Program-made: the position numbers and the translations under genes
The notes under the pieces: generated by a model
Told to the model about the DNA's origin: nothing
The model's database searches: none
What the model saw: only the letters and a program-made list of their open reading frames with translations
Part shown: one piece after another, positions 5,186-7,750 of the stretch
How positions within the stretch are numbered: position 1 is the stretch's first letter
Layout of the letters: every line of letters begins with the position of its first letter
Source of the DNA: JBBQZL01 sp038207745
GTDB taxonomy: Bacteria > Actinomycetota > Thermoleophilia > Solirubrobacterales > 70-9
Length of the DNA: 7,750 nucleotides
Reading direction: 5' to 3'
Assembly: GCA_038207745.1 (NCBI GenBank)
Contig: JBBQZL010000136.1
Coordinates: 1 to 7,750 of the forward strand

Positions 5186-6442
5186 TCAGCTCTCCTTCTC
5201 GTCTGTATGTGTGACCTCTCGGACTGGATAACCGCCCTCCCGAAGCGCTTGAACGATCGACTCGGCGTGTTCAATCCCGCGGGTCTCGAGCACCAGCTCG
5301 ACACCGGTCTGCGACATCCCGAGCAGGACTCCGTCGCGGATATGGCCGACGTCCACGACGTTGCCGCCGGTCTGCCCGACCTTCTCGAGCAGACGCGCAA
5401 GTGACCCCGGCCGATCCGGGATCGTCGACAGCAGGACCAGTCCGCGTCCGCGCTGCGCCTCGCTTCGACGCGCAACGGAGACAAGCATCTCCTCGTCGAT
5501 GTTTCCCCCGGAGAGGATCACGGCGGTGGTCCCGTCAGCCGGGTCGATCGCCGGCTCCGAGCCGATCATCGCCGCAATGCCAACCGCTCCGGCCCCCTCG
5601 ACGACGAGCTTCGCCTCGCGGAGCAGCAGGGCCATCGCGTCGCCGACCTCGTCTTCGCCAACCACGACGACTCGATCGAGCCACCTGCGGATCAGCGGAA
5701 GGGTCAGATCGCCGGGCCGCTTGACCGCAATCCCGTCGGCGATCGTGATGCCCGCAGGGACCATGACCGGCTTCGCGGCCTCCAGTGAGGCCGGGAATGA
5801 CGCGCAGGCCTCGACCTGCACTCCGATCACCTCGACCTCCGGCCGAACCGACCTGACAGCGATTGCGATTCCAGAGGCCAGCCCACCGCCGCCGAGCGGC
5901 ACCACCACCCGCGAGAGTCCCGGAACCTGATCGAGCAGCTCGAGTCCGATCGTGCCCTGGCCGGCGATCACATCCGGGTCGTCGAAGGGGTGGACGAACT
6001 CGACCTCATGTTCGGCGGCAAACTCGCGGGCCGCCGAGACGCAGTCGTCGACGGACCCGTCGAGCGTGTGGATGGTGGCTCCAAGCAGCCGCGCCGGAAC
6101 AGTCTTGGAAAGTGGTGCGTCTTCAGGCACAAAGAGGTCACAGCGCAGATTCAGCCGCCGGGCCGCAAGCGCCACGGCCTGACCGTGATTTCCGGCCGTA
6201 CCGGCGACGACGCCGGCCGTGGAATCGGCCGGCGAAGCGGTCAGCTTCGCACTGGCACCACGGATCTTGAAGGAGCCGCCCTGTTGGAGGCTCTCGGCCT
6301 TCAGCGCGACCACGTTCCCGGTCGCGGTATCCACCCCCGATGAGCTCACCGTCGGTGTCCGGTTGATCAGCCCCTCGATCCGCACGGCCGCAGCCGCAAT
6401 CTCGTCGGTTCCGATGGAGACAGATCGGTTTCGATCGCTCAT
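5186..6442 (-). CDS. ilvA: Threonine ammonia-lyase (threonine dehydratase) with single C-terminal ACT domain
   Basis: A PLP enzyme of fold type II that deaminates threonine (and usually serine) to 2-oxobutyrate plus ammonia, feeding isoleucine synthesis or threonine catabolism. The product is 418 aa. The PLP lysine is K59 in SFKIRGA (57-63). GTAGNHGQAVALAA (81-94) is the conserved AGNHGQ block, the phosphate-binding glycine loop is PLGGGGLASG (182-191), and SGGN (311-314) closes the catalytic domain. An ACT domain follows at about 335-412 (LLSTIPDRPGSLARLL), a likely site for amino-acid feedback. The size and single ACT domain match the medium-length class, not the E. coli IlvA form with an ACT-like tandem of about 514 aa. 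ATG 6442 is chosen because the family N-terminus starts there; the open frame to 6613 runs antisense-like through gcvPB and is Arg/Pro/Ser-rich nonsense. The start is 16 nt after the gcvPB stop with only a weak ribosome site. Whether it is biosynthetic or catabolic cannot be read from sequence alone. Confidence 0.93.
   Translation of the reverse strand: MSDRNRSVSIGTDEIAAAAVRIEGLINRTPTVSSSGVDTATGNVVALKAESLQQGGSFKIRGASAKLTASPADSTAGVVAGTAGNHGQAVALAARRLNLRCDLFVPEDAPLSKTVPARLLGATIHTLDGSVDDCVSAAREFAAEHEVEFVHPFDDPDVIAGQGTIGLELLDQVPGLSRVVVPLGGGGLASGIAIAVRSVRPEVEVIGVQVEACASFPASLEAAKPVMVPAGITIADGIAVKRPGDLTLPLIRRWLDRVVVVGEDEVGDAMALLLREAKLVVEGAGAVGIAAMIGSEPAIDPADGTTAVILSGGNIDEEMLVSVARRSEAQRGRGLVLLSTIPDRPGSLARLLEKVGQTGGNVVDVGHIRDGVLLGMSQTGVELVLETRGIEHAESIVQALREGGYPVREVTHTDEKES
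5191..5198 (-). promoter_or_regulatory. Shine-Dalgarno for ridA inside the ilvA 3' end
   Basis: GAAGGAGA on the minus strand lies 10 nt upstream of the ridA ATG and within the last codons of ilvA. It indicates that ridA is translated from the ilvA transcript. Confidence 0.65.
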
Positions 6443-6458
6443 CCGGAATCCGCGGCTC

Positions 6459-7750
6459 TCAGCCGGTCGGCTCGTCGATCGCCTGGCGCAACACGGGGTG
6501 ACGGGTCGCCTTGACCTCGTCGAGGCGCCTGACCGGGGTCGAGTAGGGAGCCTGGCGGGCGATCTCGGGGTCGGTCTCGGCCTCGGTGAGGATCTCCTCC
6601 ATGGCATCGGCAAAGCTGTCGAGCGTTTCGCGACTCTCGGTCTCGGTCGGCTCGATCATCATCGCCTCGTCGACCAGCAGCGGGAAGTAGACGGTCGGGG
6701 GATGAAAGCCGAAATCGAGCAGCCGCTTGGCGATGTCGAGCGTCCTGAGGCCGAGCTGCTTCTTTGCCGGCGCCCCGGAGAGGACGAACTCGTGCATGCA
6801 ATGCGTTTCGAAGGCGATCGGCAGGTATTTCCCGGCTCGGCCCTCGGCCAGACGCGCCATCAGGTAGTTGGCGTTAAGAACTGCCGTCTCAGAGGCCTCT
6901 GCGAGCCCGTCAGAGCCAAGACTGAGGATGTAGGCATACGAGCGCACAAAGACGCCGAAGTTGCCCTGGAAGCCGCGCAGACGCCCGATCGACTTCGGGC
7001 GATCCATGTCGAGGTCATAGCCCGGGCCTGCGCCGTTGCCGCTCTCGACCCGCACGACCTGTGGACGCGGAAGAAATGGCGCGATCCGCTCGGAGACCGC
7101 GATCGGGCCGGCGCCCGGTCCACCGCCACCGTGTGGCTGGCTGAAGGACTTGTGGAGGTTGACGTGGATGATGTCGAAACCCATATCGCCCGGACGCGTG
7201 TGGCCCATGATCGCGTTGAGGTTCGCGCCGTCGTAGTAGAGCGTGCCACCGACCTCGTGGATCAGCGACGCCAGCTCGGCGATGTTCTCGTCGACGAGCC
7301 CGCGCGTGTTGGGGTTGGTCAGCATCAGGCAGGCGACCTCATCGCTGACCTTGGAGCGCAGGTCGTCCATATCGACCCCGCCGTCGGGGTTGGTCGCGAC
7401 CTTGACGACCTCGTATCCGGCCATCGTCACCGAGGCCGGGTTGGTGCCGTGGGCCGTATCGGGAGCGAGGACCTTGGTCCGGGTCTCGCCGCGGTCGGCG
7501 TGGTAGGCCCGGGTGAGCAGCAATCCGGCGAACTCACCGTGAGAGCCGGCCGAAGGCTGGAGGCTGACGTGCGGCAGACCACAGATCTCCGAGAGGGATT
7601 CCTGGAGCAGATACATCAGCTCGAGAGCACCCTGGGCCCGGCGCGGATCCTGAGCCGGGTGCAGCCTCGCATAACCGGGCAGCGCGGCAACCCGCTCGTT
7701 GATCCTGGGGTTGTGCTTCATCGTGCACGAGCCGAGGGGGTAGAAGCCCG
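6459..7750 (-). CDS. gcvPB: Glycine dehydrogenase (decarboxylating) subunit 2, GcvPB; 5' end outside window
   Basis: The PLP-bearing subunit of the two-chain P-protein of the glycine cleavage system. With GcvPA it decarboxylates glycine and passes the aminomethyl group to lipoyl-GcvH. The frame stays open to the window edge: the codons before the internal ATG at 7721 read GFYPLGSCT, the classic YPLGSCTMKHNP motif. So that ATG is not the start, and about 430 residues are visible out of an expected 480-500. Counting from that Met: SAGSHGEFAGLL (58-69), DTAHGTNPASVTMAGY (88-103), TNPNTRGLVDENI (135-147), the PLP-ring Asp in YYDGANLNA (162-170), and the PLP lysine K191 in NLHKSFSQPHGGGGPG. Separate short chain length and start inside the second half of the P-protein show the split (PA/PB) form. 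gcvPA, gcvH and gcvT are likely to lie upstream (to the right). Confidence 0.95.
   Translation of the reverse strand, partial: GFYPLGSCTMKHNPRINERVAALPGYARLHPAQDPRRAQGALELMYLLQESLSEICGLPHVSLQPSAGSHGEFAGLLLTRAYHADRGETRTKVLAPDTAHGTNPASVTMAGYEVVKVATNPDGGVDMDDLRSKVSDEVACLMLTNPNTRGLVDENIAELASLIHEVGGTLYYDGANLNAIMGHTRPGDMGFDIIHVNLHKSFSQPHGGGGPGAGPIAVSERIAPFLPRPQVVRVESGNGAGPGYDLDMDRPKSIGRLRGFQGNFGVFVRSYAYILSLGSDGLAEASETAVLNANYLMARLAEGRAGKYLPIAFETHCMHEFVLSGAPAKKQLGLRTLDIAKRLLDFGFHPPTVYFPLLVDEAMMIEPTETESRETLDSFADAMEEILTEAETDPEIARQAPYSTPVRRLDEVKATRHPVLRQAIDEPTG

Noticed and set aside
6443..6613. N-terminal extension of ilvA up to 6613
   Set aside because: The extra 57 residues overlap the gcvPB coding end and are Arg/Ser/Pro-rich with no similarity to dehydratases. 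ATG 6442 gives the normal N-terminus.
7719..7721. ATG at 7721 as the start of gcvPB
   Set aside because: The codons just upstream read GFYPLGSCT, part of the conserved YPLGSCTMKHNP motif, so the gene continues past the window edge.
1..7750. tRNA, rRNA, CRISPR array, insertion sequence or phage attachment site
   Set aside because: No tRNA-like cloverleaf, no spaced direct repeats, no transposase or integrase motif was seen. The only direct repeat is the two-copy 30-bp duplication and the only long palindrome is at 288-334.

Overview
The window is a GC-rich stretch in which every supportable gene lies on the minus strand. Reading in the direction of transcription (high to low coordinates), the order is: gcvPB (5' end outside the window), ilvA, ridA, a DHA2-type MFS transporter, trpS, a large secreted repeat protein of unknown function, and scpA (only the first 70 codons are inside). 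High GC, GTG starts, putative leaderless genes and the character of the secreted protein suggest a high-GC actinobacterial-type genome, plausibly Thermoleophilia/Solirubrobacterales. That placement is an inference from sequence style, not a database match.

Region 4759-7750 is an amino-acid metabolism cluster with very short gaps. GcvPB is the catalytic PLP subunit of glycine decarboxylase. Sixteen nucleotides after it comes a 418-aa threonine dehydratase with one ACT domain. Five nucleotides after that comes a RidA-family imine deaminase. The logic is coherent: threonine/serine dehydratases release reactive 2-aminocrotonate/2-aminoacrylate, RidA hydrolyses these, and PLP enzymes of glycine/serine metabolism are known targets of 2-aminoacrylate damage. 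A 14-helix drug/metabolite exporter follows directly and may be co-transcribed. Its extreme C-terminus carries an in-frame 30-bp tandem duplication.

Region 2065-3186 holds trpS, which starts 10 nt after the transporter stop at a GTG with no Shine-Dalgarno but with a TANNNT motif at leaderless-promoter distance. The enzyme is full length (338 aa) with an HLGN motif and an unusual KMSTT signature. Downstream, 355-2055 encodes an exported 566-aa protein whose eight cysteines fall in two diverged copies of a two-part module, followed by a very basic Ig-like tail. It has no recognised function.

Region 1-354 holds a strong 47-nt near-perfect hairpin (288-334) after the secreted-protein gene, then the start of scpA (GTG at 211), a condensin (SMC-ScpAB) kleisin that runs off the left edge.

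I see no mobile element, CRISPR array, tRNA/rRNA or obvious new defence or biosynthetic system. The least explained items are the secreted module protein and the long hairpin.
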